NCBI GenBank assembly: GCA_961205875.1
Contig: OY540813.1
Span: forward strand, 16,835,001 to 16,899,000
Origin: Sialis fuliginosa
Lineage: Eukaryota; Arthropoda; Insecta; Megaloptera; Sialidae
Length of the DNA: 64,000 nt
Reading direction: 5' to 3'
The position numbers and the translations under genes were made by a program. Under the pieces are notes generated by a model. The model was not told the origin of the DNA and did not search any database. It saw only the letters and a list, made by a program, of their open reading frames with translations. Shown here one piece after another: positions 10,482-23,700 of the stretch (position 1 is the first letter of the stretch; each line of letters opens with the position of its first letter).

Positions 10482-12280
10482 AGCTATAAACCAATACTTG
10501 AACTATTAATTTAACTTAATACTTTATTTAAAAACTTATATTATGCCTGTATTACACATCAATTTTCCACCAATTTTATGTACTTAAACAAGTATTTAAA
10601 ATTGACGACTGAAAATTGCATTTATACTTTCAATTTTAAACTCGTTTTCTTGATTAAAATAAAAAGAACAGTAAAACAAAACAGAAGATAATGAATATTT
10701 ACTATGCATCGAAATATAACTTTCAATCGACTGATGTATAGAAATAATGTTTGTCTTCGTATTTGCGTCCTTTGATTCAGGCCAAAAAACTGATAATGGC
10801 CCGAATGATCTGAACTGCCCAATGAAGACAAACTAACATGAACATATCATATACACACTTGCGTTTGGACATATTTAATGAATATTCTGCAATTTGTGTC
10901 CGAGGCATTAAACGCTTCAAGGTCATCAAGAAAATGACAAGTGTATATGTATATAAAAATATTGTTACATTTTGGAATGCAAAATGGCAATTTAATTGTT
11001 ATGTTTTCCATCTCTGTTTTAAAGAATAAAAAATAAAATTATCATTTATTTTTTCTATTAATTAAAAAAATTGTTACCATAATGATATCTTCGAATAATT
11101 ATAAATGTTTTATAATTTAATATAGATTTCTTTATGTTAAGTGATGTTTTTGAAAATCAATTTTGTTATGTATTTGTTATTTATATAAATTCTTTATTAA
11201 TTTTTAATGCAATACTTGTCTGCATATGGTACATGGTATAACTTATTTGAAACATTATACAAAAAACACCTACATTATAATTTGTTAGTTCCAATCAAAG
11301 GATATTTAAAATAATTTTATTGTAATAACTTATTTACATTTTTACTATCATAAGTTCCTCATTGTAATAATTAATTTTTTATGATTTAAAAAATCTGAAA
11401 CCAAAGTTTATCAGCTTGTGCAAATATAAAAAAATAATACCTATATAAGATTATAAAGTTTTAGTGACTATTTTTACATGATATTAAAAACTAACAGTTG
11501 ATTTAATTTTTTGTAGTTTTGAATTTAAATTTTTGGATAAAATGATGTAAGGACAAAATAGTATTATGCAAAAATGTAATTGTAATTTACATTATCCTAT
11601 ATGAAAATGTAAAATTTTTGTTTGAAAACAAGTATTCATCAGGGGTGTTGATTTATTCTATGTGCTGAATTTTGTATAAAGGCACCTTAGTAAGTCTATA
11701 TGTATTATTGGCTTCCAAATAATAAAAATAATATTAGCTACATGCTAAAAAAATATGTGACAAATAAAACTATTAAACGTGACAACCTCCCACAGATTAA
11801 TTGACTTCTGATTGGTTCAACATGTAATCATTATTTTTGTATACATATTAAAATTTATTATTTTGTGTATTGTTACCAATTCATTACTTCTACAGAATTT
11901 GATATTTTTCAACAATTTCTATAATATCTTGTATCTGAGACAGTAATTGTGGATAAAATATTGTATCAGTGTCCTTACATATATCATTTACCTAATGAAA
12001 AGGTATAAAATAAATAATCTAGTATTTATTTGTATTCATTTGCTTCAAAAACAGTTATTTGGAAAACCATATAACTTTTATACTATATGAACTAAGTTTC
12101 TAAGCTATTGTCCACACGTTGTCATATTTTTTTAATTTCGACTCTCATGTCAAGAAAGAAAATACAACAATGAGGGCAACAGTTTGGAACATATTCATAT
12201 GAACAACGACCATGAAAACCTATAAAAGAAAACTTTTAAACTAGATGGTGAAATGTTTGAATTTTTTTTAATGTGTTTAA

Positions 12281-12399
12281 CCTTTTAACTATGGGTCAAT
12301 AGATGACAAAATGTAAATTTTATTAAATACGGCTGTCGTCAGATATGCTTAGATGCAGATTGCTTATTGTCGGTTTCATTGAACCCATTAGTCAAAGGG
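12281..12399. mobile_element. piggyBac-like MITE (TTAA-flanked palindrome)
   Basis: TTAA at 12277-12280 and 12400-12403. Inverted ends CCTTTTAACTATGGGTC and GAACCCATTAGTCAAAGG enclose a 119-bp element. TTAA duplication with CCC/GGG-type ends is the piggyBac hallmark. It is too short to encode anything. Confidence 0.65.
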
Positions 12400-12740
12400 T
12401 TAAAATACAATTATGAACAATTCCCAAAGTTTCATTGAATTCTATTGATTTTGACTATCCATTCAGTACATCTTTAAACATTAAAAACTTATTTATTATA
12501 TATATAACTTAAATAAAATAAGTATACGTTTTGGAATTTTCATCTGGAAATCAAAATTTACGATTAGTTTTGATATTCTAATCAAGGAACTTTCACATTC
12601 TTTACTTTTTGAGAGTTGAATGTATGAAAATTGAACTTTAAAGTTGTATAAAAAATAACTTAGGACAGTGTTACAAAAAGTATGAGGATTTCATTTGGTT
12701 ACATTATTTTTGAAGTAAAATTAAATGTGTGTTTTTCTTT

Positions 12741-12914
12741 GTAGAATCTAGATTTCATTTTTGGATATCAGGAAACTTAGAGCATTTATTGGGAGTCAAG
12801 AAAGTGGTTTCTGAATCATCTGGTAACCCTGCAAGCATTACTAGTGGCATAACAATGACAAACATTCTCACAAAGCCCTCTTTATTTTATTATACTTTAA
12901 GTATATACATTTAA
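12741..12914 (+). other. Exon-like ORF of unknown identity
   Basis: A polypyrimidine tract and acceptor-like TTTGTAG precede an open stretch of about 58 codons with balanced composition (WISGNLEHLLGVKK, SGNPASITSGITMTN). That is unlike the surrounding AT-rich DNA, and it ends at TAA after a hydrophobic tail. I do not recognise a family. It could be a terminal exon, an alternative 3' exon of NAA30, or a transposon fragment. No partner exon was found. Confidence 0.2.
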
Positions 12915-14061
12915 TATGATAACAATTTCTAGATTTCAAATTATTTATGTACAAATACGATACTGTGTTAAATATTATTTAAATTATAAACATTCAATAC
13001 ACAACACATTATTTCAATAATTTAATGATTTTTAACTAATAAATGTTTGTAACTTGAAAAAAAAATTCAAAGCTCGCAAGTAAAATATTTTAAGCTTATA
13101 TCTTTAATTATATTCAAAATATCTAGATTATTTGCTAGTTTTTTATTGTCTCTACTGATGGAATGTTAAATTGTAGTTAATTTATATATACATATAATTT
13201 AATTTTTGACGAAGGCTCTGATTATATGGTAATTACCGTATAAGCCCCTTTAGTCGCAAATATTGTGTAATGCACATATAGCACTATGGTAGTTGTGCTA
13301 CTACATTATTATAAATTAATCTTTTATTTATTTTTTATCAAACTTGATTCAATATGAAGCAAAAATAATTGTGAATTACAACCGACATTAAAAAAAAATT
13401 ACCAAATGAAACACTTCATGTAAAAAGAATGTGCCGAATTACTTAAGTAATCATTTTTCTTTATTTCTATTACTGTAACTAAAGCTGTAAGTAACAGTTT
13501 CTTCCAATGTAGATTGCAAAATTAACATAAAAGTAAAACTTAAATAATTGTGTTACTTTTCACGATTATTTTCTTAAAAGAACATTATTTTGTGAAAGTA
13601 GCAAGAAGTTCCTTATTTTTAAAAAGGAATGACATTATATCAATATTTTTCTTAATACTTATCAATACAGAAAAAAAAAATATTTGGAAAATGATTTTTT
13701 AAACGTTTTTATTTCATTTTTACATTTACAGTAGTTGTATTCTTTTAAAATTTTAATATTTGTGTGAAATTTTTAGATTAAAATATCCATTCTTGTGGGT
13801 GGTAAATGTATGTCTATATTGTATAAAGTATTTGTAAATAATGTACAATTTATTTTTTTCAATTGTCAGTATATCTATAAAGCTATTGTGTACCACATGC
13901 AGGGAGGCATTATTATAGAAAAAATGTTTTATACAAATCAAACTAACCTGGTGAAAATCATCAGGATTATTGTATTATCAATAAAAAGCTGTTTGCACAA
14001 TACAATGAAGTTTCATTTTTCAATTGAGGGATTAATTTATAAAATCATAGAATTAAAAAAA

Positions 14062-17000
14062 CTATTTATTTTTATTTTTATAAGCTTCAGTTTTTCTTTT
14101 AACAGATTTAATTAAAACATTTAATTCAGTATCTTTTTTCAAAATATCTCTTTGTTCGGTTTTAACTTTTTTTGATTTGTCTGTTTTTTCATAATCTACA
14201 GTTTCTAATCTACGTTTCAGTTTTTCTTCTATTAATGTTTCCATTGCTTTTGTTTTTTTATAATGTGGATCTGCTGGATCAATATTATAATGATGGCTTG
14301 AAAATATTGCAGAAAATCTTTCATCATTTGCATTAATTTTAAAATCATCTTCGTGTTTTGTTTCTGTTTCTTTTTTCTTAAACTTGTTTTTCTTTTTCTT
14401 TTTAATACTTTCATTTTCACTTTTTTGAATCTTTGCAAGACTGAAATGATTTTTATTACTGTCTTCTTCATTCATTAACAGTAATTCAAGTTCAGCCTTT
14501 TTATTAATTTCTTCTGGATCTTCATCGTTTGAATTTTTATTCTTCTTTTTATTTTTTGGTTTTTTAAATTCCTTTTTATTAAATTCTTCTGCAAAATATG
14601 GATCATTCATGTCTATATCTGAAGGGATATCATCATCTGAATAAAATTCATCCCCATTTGAATTATTATCAGTTTTTTCTTTATTTTTCAAACGCTCTGA
14701 TTTCTTTGTTTTCTTTTTTTCTTTACGTTTTTCTAGAAACTGTTCAAATGGTGTTAAGTCATTAGCTTGCAAAGATTTTTTCTTTATTATACTTTCTGTT
14801 TTTTGTTGTAAATCTGCACCCCATGTTATTTCCATCTCTACATCATCTTTCTTTGCATTTTGTTCCTTACTTTCTATATCCTGAAGTAACATTCTGTACT
14901 TTTCAATGGGATCAGCTATTTCATTGTCTGAATTTGAACCTAAATTTTCTTCTTGTTCATTTTCATCCTCATCATCTTCACTACTGACTGCTAGATATGT
15001 TTGAAGATCAGCTTCGCTAATATCATCAACTTTTCCTGAATTTAATTTCTGTGTAAATTCTGCACGATCGGGATTTGTTTCATCCCAAGTTAATTCAACT
15101 TTTGCTTGCTGTAAAGCTGTAGTTGTGAAATATCTTGGTTTATACTTAGATAAATCAGGTAGATGATCACATACTTCTTTTGGTTCTTGTGTAAATTCTT
15201 CTTCATCAGGAATAAATCTTAAATCAAGTTTTGTTCCGCTTGACTCATATTCTAAACCATCACATTCAGTATATATTTTATTAGCTGTAGATGGACTGTC
15301 ACATACCATTACAGCATAGTAATATTTCAACCTGTTTAATTGATATTTTCGTAATTTCTCTCTCTGGTATTTGGAACCTTCTTCATTTTCTTCATCTTCA
15401 TTTTCAGAAAGCTCTTCTTTTTTTGTTTCAATTAATTCTTGAGGTCCTTTACATTAAAAACAAAAAACACATTAAAAATATGTTTATTTATTACAATTTA
15501 CTAATTACAGACAATCATAATAAATTTTGTTTTAACAATATTGTATAAATTTTGATGATTCTTTTCATATAGACCGGGAGCTAGAAGGAAGTGAGTGGAC
15601 ATAATATGACAACCGGCAACTATATTCAAATTCGTATACCTGAGACCTCAAAGAACTTAAAAAGTCAAGGTGCCAGTCGGTATTTGGGTGCAATTTTTTT
15701 TAAAGCGCGAAAAGGCCTTATAAAAAGAAAAAAATGTTTTTTAAATCAAAACTTTTTTTGTATCATCATTAGGTTTTTCCGCTTAAAAAAGGTCCTTACA
15801 CTCATAACTATAACTACTCATTTATTTGTTATAATTTTTTTAAAGTTCATAAAACCTTTAATTTGGGTGTTTTCAATCATGAAAATGTACACTTTAAAAA
15901 TAATATTATCATATTTAAAAAAAAAATGTATAATCTTCAAACGAATGTTAACAATAAGGTATACTTCAATTTTAAGATTATTACCGGCACCCAACTTTAT
16001 TTTAATTAACAACTATGTGTGTTTTCTATTTCTATTTCTTTAATTTTTAAGAGGGGGAGTAAAAAACAAACGAACTATAAAATGGGTTAGCACCTTTCAG
16101 AATATTAATATTCGGGCCCTTGTGAGCTTATATCGATTGAAAAAATTTGGTTGTCATATTATTTCCACTCACTTCCTTCGTAGAAGTGTTAGTAACAGGG
16201 TAATATGAGCGCGCAGAGTAGAAGAATGCACATAGTTGTTAATTAAAATAAAGGTGGGTGCCGGTATAATCTTAAAATTGAAGTATACCATATTGTTAAC
16301 ATTCGTATGAAGATTATAAATTTTTTTTTTAAACATGATAATATTAGTTTTAAAGTGTGCATTTTCATGATTGAAAACACCCAAATTCAAGGTTTTATGA
16401 ACTTAAAAAAAATTATAACAAATAAATGAGTAGAGTTACAGTTATGAGTGTAAGGACCTTTTTTAAGCGGAAAGGCCTAATGATACAAAAAAGTTTCTTC
16501 ATAATATGAAGAAAATGAAGATATCATTTTACATCTTGAAGTAATCAAACTCCATTATTAAGATGCATTTAACTATACTCTGTTTCATTTAAGTTTGCAG
16601 TGGTTGCCGCTTTTTAAATTAATTTTGAAATAACCCTCTTATGAAATAAAAATTTGTAATTCCCTTTGAAGAAAGGTTACCTAGTTTAAATTATTGTTAT
16701 TTTTTAACATTAAAAATAATACCTTTAATTTCTTCTTCTTTCATTCTTTGTAATCCAAAATCTGATGGATATATAGTAATAGATTTGATTAAACCACTTG
16801 TTGGTAAGAATGAATTAAATAATACCATTAAATCTATAGCCTTTATTCTATCCCAATCCATATTACATATAGCTAAACGGTTTGTCTCCGTATCTGTCGT
16901 TTCTGCATCTTTATCAAGTTCTCCCCAATCGTGTTCAACTATTTCTTCATCAACTTCTTCTGTGGATGATTCATCAGAAGAACTTTCAGAAAAAAGTGTA

Positions 17001-17398
17001 TCTTCACCACGTGCATAATCAACTTTTAAATTAGAAAGTTTTTTTTTTACAACTTCTGAGATAACTTTATCATCAGCTTTAGGTCCATCAAGGGAATCAT
17101 TTAATGGCCTCACGAATTTTCCAACTTCTTGTCTAGTTTTGTTTTCAGATTCTTCATCACTGTCACTTGTTTCTGAATCTGAACTAAGTTCGTAATATTT
17201 TTTTAAATCTTTATCGGCAGCATATTGCACAGGCCTGCCTCTTTTATCAACTGTATATTTTACATTAAATTTTTCATCTTTAAACATAGACTGAAACCGT
17301 TTATCAATTTTTACTTTGCGTTCTTTTTTTGGTATCCTCTTAAAACGAGGATCAGTTGTAATATGTGTGAAACGATCATCTTTCAATATGTTTTCCAT
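14062..17398 (-). CDS. ESF1: ESF1 nucleolar pre-rRNA processing protein
   Basis: Nucleolar factor of the ESF1/NUC153 family, needed for 18S rRNA maturation in the small-subunit processome. Two exons on the minus strand, 17398-16723 and 15446-14062, joined in phase 1, give 686 aa. The start at 17398 ([10 protein letters not shown]) is the first ATG and aligns with the family N-terminus; upstream codons lack an ATG. Family landmarks are [40 protein letters not shown], an acidic Ser/Glu stretch, [35 protein letters not shown], then [69 protein letters not shown], and the C-terminal NUC153-like segment [18 protein letters not shown] with [13 protein letters not shown]. Lys-rich and Asp/Glu-rich tracts are typical. 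It is divergent from FRMD8 (362 bp between start codons). The single intron is filled by a foldback element. Confidence 0.95.
15580..16490. mobile_element. Complex inverted-repeat element in the ESF1 intron
   Basis: Two pairs of inverted arms interlock. Arm A (AGGAAGTGAGTGGACATAAT, about 15587) is inverted at about 16163-16182 (CCACTCACTTCCTT). Arm B (about 15765-16015, AAAAAGGTCCTTACACTCAT to ACCGGCACCCA) is inverted at about 16255-16490. The order is A-B-A'-B', not a simple hairpin. Each B arm is about 250 bp and roughly 85-90% similar by eye. There is no transposase. The 150-codon ORF at 15591-16043 is low-complexity and probably accidental. Confidence 0.75.
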
Positions 17399-17760
17399 TT
17401 TTGTAAATAAATTCTGCAAATGATTAAAATGTACTTTGTATCGAACACACTTGTATTTTAATTTTATGGGCGTTTATTGAAAATATGTATTTGAAGCACA
17501 CGTGTTTTTAGATATAACCGATATAACCACAAATTCTGAGGAATTAAATGACAACTTTGACAGATTAAAACAATGTTTTTTCAGATTTCTAATTTATCGA
17601 CATACGTTGTATTTAATGTTAAATAATACCATTAGATGTCTCTAAAGACAAAAGAGATTGTCAATATTCATATTCTGGGAATAATTCAATGTCAACAATA
17701 ATACTGAAATAATAATATAAAAAAAAATTCAATAATAAATAAATAAAAAATGAATTCAAT
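17399..17760. promoter_or_regulatory. Divergent ESF1-FRMD8 promoter region
   Basis: Only 362 bp separate the ESF1 start codon (minus) from the FRMD8 start codon (plus), so both 5' leaders and promoters must share this interval. Near 17502-17509 it contains ACACGTGT, an E-box palindrome. No TATA box in a convincing position was seen. Transcription starts are not determined. Confidence 0.6.
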
Positions 17761-20700
17761 ATGCCAACAGAACCAAGAACTGTAGTTAATAATTTAGAAT
17801 CATCAGCAGATAGATACTCAATACAAAATCAATATAAATCAAATAGTGAATTAATTGATCAAAGCATCGATAAATATAGGTAATTATTTAAAATAAATAG
17901 CCCACGTTTTTATTTTTAAATGAAATGAATGTGTCTTCATTTATTGCAGTACAAATTCAAGGAAGAAGTATATACACTCTGATTATAATGAAGATATACA
18001 AAATTCACAAAACACGGTTCTGTATAGTGTTTCACAAAGATTAGTTTCTGCAAGAGAAGGGTATGCGTGTTTAGGTACAACAGAGTGGGGCCCTCATAAC
18101 GGATCACCCGATACTACAAAAGATTCCAATTCAGAAGGATCAAGCGATAAACAAACGACACCTGGTATAAATATTAATTAATTATTATATCATTTTTTAT
18201 TTATTATTAATTTTGAGTACCTATCTGCATAAAGCAGTGTTGCACAACCCTTCAAAACATTTTACATCTTAATTTGATGAAATATTAAAAATCAATAATT
18301 AACATTACTAAAAAAATATTTTAGTGCTATAGTATTCATAAAACTATCATTTTAGTAGGTACTAATTAAGTGAAATAATCACATATTCAAATAAAGAAGC
18401 AATTTAACAACTTGTAATTGACTGTCCGTAATTATGATGAATTTAAAATTATGAGGGGTTTATTAAAAAATATATTTAAAGTCATTATCCCCCCACTCCA
18501 AAAAACTTTAATTTTGAAAAAAGGTTGTGAATCACTGGCCTAAAATGACAAAAAAATTATACGAGAATACTGAGTTAGAATTTGTCTGAATTAGATATTT
18601 TACCACCATACAGATTTATCTTGAATTATGATTTTGCACATTTTACATCTATAACAGATAAAAAAACGTGACATGCACGTTATATATTTTTAAACATTTT
18701 TTTGGAGGGAGCCATAGTATTGGAACCAATGTCCCCCATTGGGATATTATTAAATATATATCTATACAGTCACTATTAAACATTTAATAAAATTTATTAC
18801 CTGGAATATAATTTTTATAATACATACATTCAGGCGTGGAACTAGATTTACAATTTGGAGGGGGGGGGGGTCATGGTCTGTGAAATGGAAAAAATGTTAC
18901 TTAGTATATTAAATAAGTATTTTTCTATATAATTTTCTTTAATTTTTTTGGTTTTGAGAGTCATGTCCGTCATATTCCCCCCCTATCTCCACTGGATCCA
19001 CGCTTGCATACATTAATTATTATATTGTTAATACATTTAAATACAATATAAAACTTACACCACTATTTTTAAATCTACTACAAATATCACAGAATTTATA
19101 TTAAATTAAAAAACATACAATTTTTTGAGATTTGTCTCCAATAAAGATTTTTCAGTTTCAATGATTACTTGTAAAATTAATCCTTTAACTACAGATATCT
19201 GCATATATATCTTCATAAAATTTAATTTGTCGGCTATTAACAACACCCATAGTTAAAGGTTTAGTATCTGTGACATGATTGTCTTTAACACTCATATACT
19301 CTTTTCTATAAAAAATTTTAAGCGGTACATATATATATCAAATAAGACTACAAACTAAATTAAAATACATACCAGTTATGATGTGTAGTATAAGACACTA
19401 ACTGCCAGAAAAGATATCTTACCTACAAATCAATTAATTATTTAGTTTTTTATATCTTTTATCAGTTAGCCAGAAAGATTTGTTTTATATTATTATATAT
19501 ACACATAGACTTTTCACTCTCAATTTTACGTATAAGAAAGTTTCGTAGCACCCATAACAGTTTTTTTATTTAATTAAATTAATTAATTAATTTGTTAAAT
19601 TTTGTCATAAGACCCCTATAATAAGGCAGAATATTGTAAGTGCCATATCATTACTTGGCATTTGAGATATTTTGCCTTACGTATGTGAATATTTTGGAGA
19701 AAAAGCATAATAGTTTCAACTATAGAGATTACCACTGCATAACCAAATTAGTCTTAACACATTGTTGACCGGTCACGAGTTAGCATTAAACGTTGTAAAA
19801 TTGTTGGTCAACAATGTGTTTAAATGACAAATATTATTGTTTTTCAATAATTATTCTTAGAGATGTGTATCTTGCGATTGTTCGTTTTGTGCAGATGAAT
19901 TTTCTTTCAATTCATTACTTAATGTACTTGATTTTGTTGTTTTTTTACTATCTGTACTACTTGTTTTGTTCACACTTGATTCAGGAGATGAACTAACTTT
20001 AGATTTTCTTAATAATTTCATTGGAATCATTTTTTTGACATTCATTCTGAATCCTTTATGCCACCAAGCATAAATAAGTGGGTTAAATAGACTGTTTAGA
20101 AACCCAAGTATTGCTAACGGAGATGCTATAGCAAATTTTAATTTATTGCATTGACCGGGCGTATTTTTTTCACAATATATATAAACACAACATGATATGA
20201 AATATGGCATCCAAGTCAAAACAAAACTTCCAGTTGTAAGTAATACGACAGTTACAGCTCTCCATTCAGATGGTTCAGTGTTTTTTCTTTTTGTTGTTTC
20301 TTCTCCAGTGTTATTTTTGTTACCACCTCTAAATATTCGAATACTGTTTGATTTTTTGTTATCGGTTCCTGCATTACGAAGTTGAATCACTTTTCTGATA
20401 GCATAATATAATATAATAGAATATAAAATTACAACTAAAATAACAGGAATAAATCCTAAAATACTGGTTAAGATTATCATTTCTGGTGTAGCAAGGCGAA
20501 TGAACCAACATATTTTTCCTTGATCATTGTATTCATACCAACCCATTGCTGGTAAAAAACCAAATATAATACCAAAGATCCATGTTGCAAGGATCATAAA
20601 TCTTGCTCTAATCGGTGTTATCCAACGTTGATATTGCAATCCATGAATTATGTAAAGGAAACGATCTACAGCTATCAAGCCGACAGAATAAATTGAAGCC

Positions 20701-23700
20701 AAAGTACTTGATACTATTAGTCCTGCAAATTAGAAAATGTTTTGATATGTTTTTTACTATTTTATTCTGAAATCTTCAATTCAAGGCAAAATTTTTATAC
20801 TTATAGCTGATTTGAATTATATTCTGTAAAATTTTAATTTACAAATTTTTTAATAGAATTTTGAATTTTTTTTTTCAAAAACTGTTTCAAGATGAAGGAT
20901 TTGATATGCTACTTTTGTATATTTTTTTATTGTGTATAAGTAATGAAAGTTATCAATCATGAAATATAGTTAAACATTAAAAAAAAAAAACACAAAAATT
21001 CATATCTCAATAAATATTTCAGATTTAAAAAAAATGTAATATAAATTAGTGATAATATCGAAGTCATGGGTGGCTATATTAATGTAGAATACCCAGTATA
21101 TATGTAGACATTCAATTTCTTTATGATATTTATAGTTAAACAAAAGTATAAATATGAAATATTTTAATTATAGAATTTATAAATGCATTTATTGTAGAAA
21201 AATATTTAATATTAATAGTTAATTTGTCAAGTATAAAATTACTCACCCATGTGAATACAACATTGCATAAAATCTCTATTTTCTTTGGGGTAAACACTTC
21301 CAAATACAACCGCAAAACCAGTGATTAGATCTGCCATTGCAACATTACCCAGAAATAAGTATGTAGTTTTTGGATTTACACCTGAAAATACACACATATA
21401 AGTAAGTTCTTTCTAGTTCTAGTTTTGGTATCGAACCGTAATAAATAATAATTACAGTTCACTTTTTATGATAATTGAGTCAGATTGTTCTAATTCAGTA
21501 AAAGTCTATGGTTATATTGAGATATTTTATCTACAGTGACTTCCAAAGTCTATTATTTAATCACAAAAACACCCATCTCCACATGTTTAAATCATTATAA
21601 CTCTTCGTGTTGTATTCATCTCGGAAAGCCCTTTCGAATGAACCCTCACTCAACCCCACTAATCCCATTAAAGATTTCTTGGCTCCCTCTTCCCCTCACC
21701 CCTGGGGATGTGGTGAGTGTTTTTGTGGTTAAATAATAGACTTTGTTATCCTATTGTATCCCTATAAATTTCAATCCTATATTTCAAACCATTTAAAAAT
21801 TATTTAGGTGGCCCGGAACTTTTGGAAGGCACTGTATATTTTAACAATGATTTTAATATATTTAGTATTTAAGTAAATAAACATTTACCTACCTTTTTTC
21901 AATATTAGTCCACTGGATATTACAACAATCAGATTTAGTAAAATTATTATAGCTCCAAAAATAGGTATAACAATTTGATAAATGGAAAATCCTGTTTTTT
22001 TAATTGTAGGAATAGGAATTTGAGTTGTAAATAATTCACTTATATTTAGATATTCTTCTGATGTAGTTTCAAAATACTCAGTTGTCCAGCTCATTGTTAA
22101 TTCTATGTATGAAATTAAAAAAAAATACTTAAAAAGTAAATATATATAGGTGTATGGTTTTTATTACAATAATATACAAATAACATGAAAACTTTTTTAA
22201 ATTTTATATTTGCAGTTGACATTTAAGTGCTATGTTTATATTTGAATATTTTTCCTGATGAGTAATTCATTGTGTATGTAATTATACCTGTATGAAGAAT
22301 CAATTTAATTTATTAACCTTGAGAAATTTTTAAGGAATGTAATTTTTTCATTACTTAATATTTGTTTATGAAGAAATTATGATTTTTTATATTTATGAAA
22401 ATTTACAAATATGATTTTTTTAAATTTAATAACCATGCATATTTTATTATAAGAAGGTTGGGGTTTTACTTAACAAAAAAACTTTAACAACAAAGTTTTC
22501 AAAACAAAAGTTTTAATAATTGCATGCAGTCTTATGCAAAAGTGGATATTTGTTAATATCTTAATGGAAAATGATGAAATAAGAATGAAATTAATTTAGC
22601 TTAGATATAAATAATTTTTTTTAAATTATCTTATTTATTTTTGTTATAGACATTTAAATGGAAATTTAAGTAGTGAAATAAATATTTTAAGTACAAATAC
22701 TTTTCAATAGTTTTCAAAACAGTTCTGTTCATTAACTTTTTAGTTATTAAGTATAAGAAGTAAAAAAAATCGTTTTGAACCGGACTGTGAGCCTCAAACT
22801 CCTTAATAAATTTAAAATGTATGAAAAGTTAACAGTAAATTATTTTTTTTTATAAAAAGTATTTTTAATGATTTTAAATCATATAATTTAAAATAAATAG
22901 TTAATAAACAGTTATATACACTGGTGCATTAAATATAATTATTTACCTGCTTAGAGTCACAAATGTCTTCAATCAATCACTAAATCTAAATGTCAATACA
23001 AAATAATAACATCAATTAAAACGTAATTTTTTTACAAGTTTATAATCGTCCACCACAATAAAATGATAAGTTTTTAATTTGAAAGGGGGAAGTACAAATA
23101 TTTATTAATACAGGATATCAGAACATCCGAATGGCAATGTTATCATTTTTGTTGATAGGAAATACAAATAGGATTTCCTTTTTATCTATTTTATTAAAAA
23201 TGTTATTACCATGCTATTTTTTCAGTTTAATCTAAATAACATTTGTATCTATAAGTATTTAATATTTTATTGACAGCTATAATGATTATAACTATAATTC
23301 ACCAGATAATACAATATGTTTTTTATGTAGTCGCATACTTAAAAATAGAATACGTTTAACATAAAATTGAAATATTGATAGATAACTATATAATAAATAA
23401 TACATTATTTAAAAAAATCAATGTTGATTATTTTGAAAAATTCTTAGTATTCATTTTTAAATTTTTTTTAGGGGGGGGGGAGATATGGTTTAACTATATA
23501 ACTGCCACTTGAGAGTTGAGTTTATACATATTTAATATTTAAAAAATCCCTATTTCCTCTTGTGGAAAAGAATAAAAGATTATTATTTGTTAACGTCTCT
23601 TCTCAAAATAATTCAATTACACTACTGAACCTAATAAAGTAAAAAAGAAAAAGGTCCTCTTTGTATAACACCCCTATCCAGGGCTTTTTTTAAAAAAAAA

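Larger units (their letters stand above)
10482..14061. other. Gene-free AT-rich interval between NAA30 and ESF1
   Basis: Very AT-rich with frequent stops in all frames. It contains a small TTAA-flanked palindrome (12281-12399), one exon-like ORF (12741-12914) and a small palindrome TATGGTAATTACCGTATA near 13227. Apart from these I see no supported gene. ORFs of 60-100 codons here lack recognisable motifs. Confidence 0.6.

Noticed and set aside
13795..14115. 106-codon plus-strand ORF at the 3' end of ESF1
   Set aside because: Overlaps the ESF1 3' end antisense, is Phe/Ile/Asn-rich and has no domain; an AT-composition artefact.
15591..16043. 150-codon ORF in the ESF1 intron
   Set aside because: Consists of the inverted-repeat element; low complexity and without any transposase feature.
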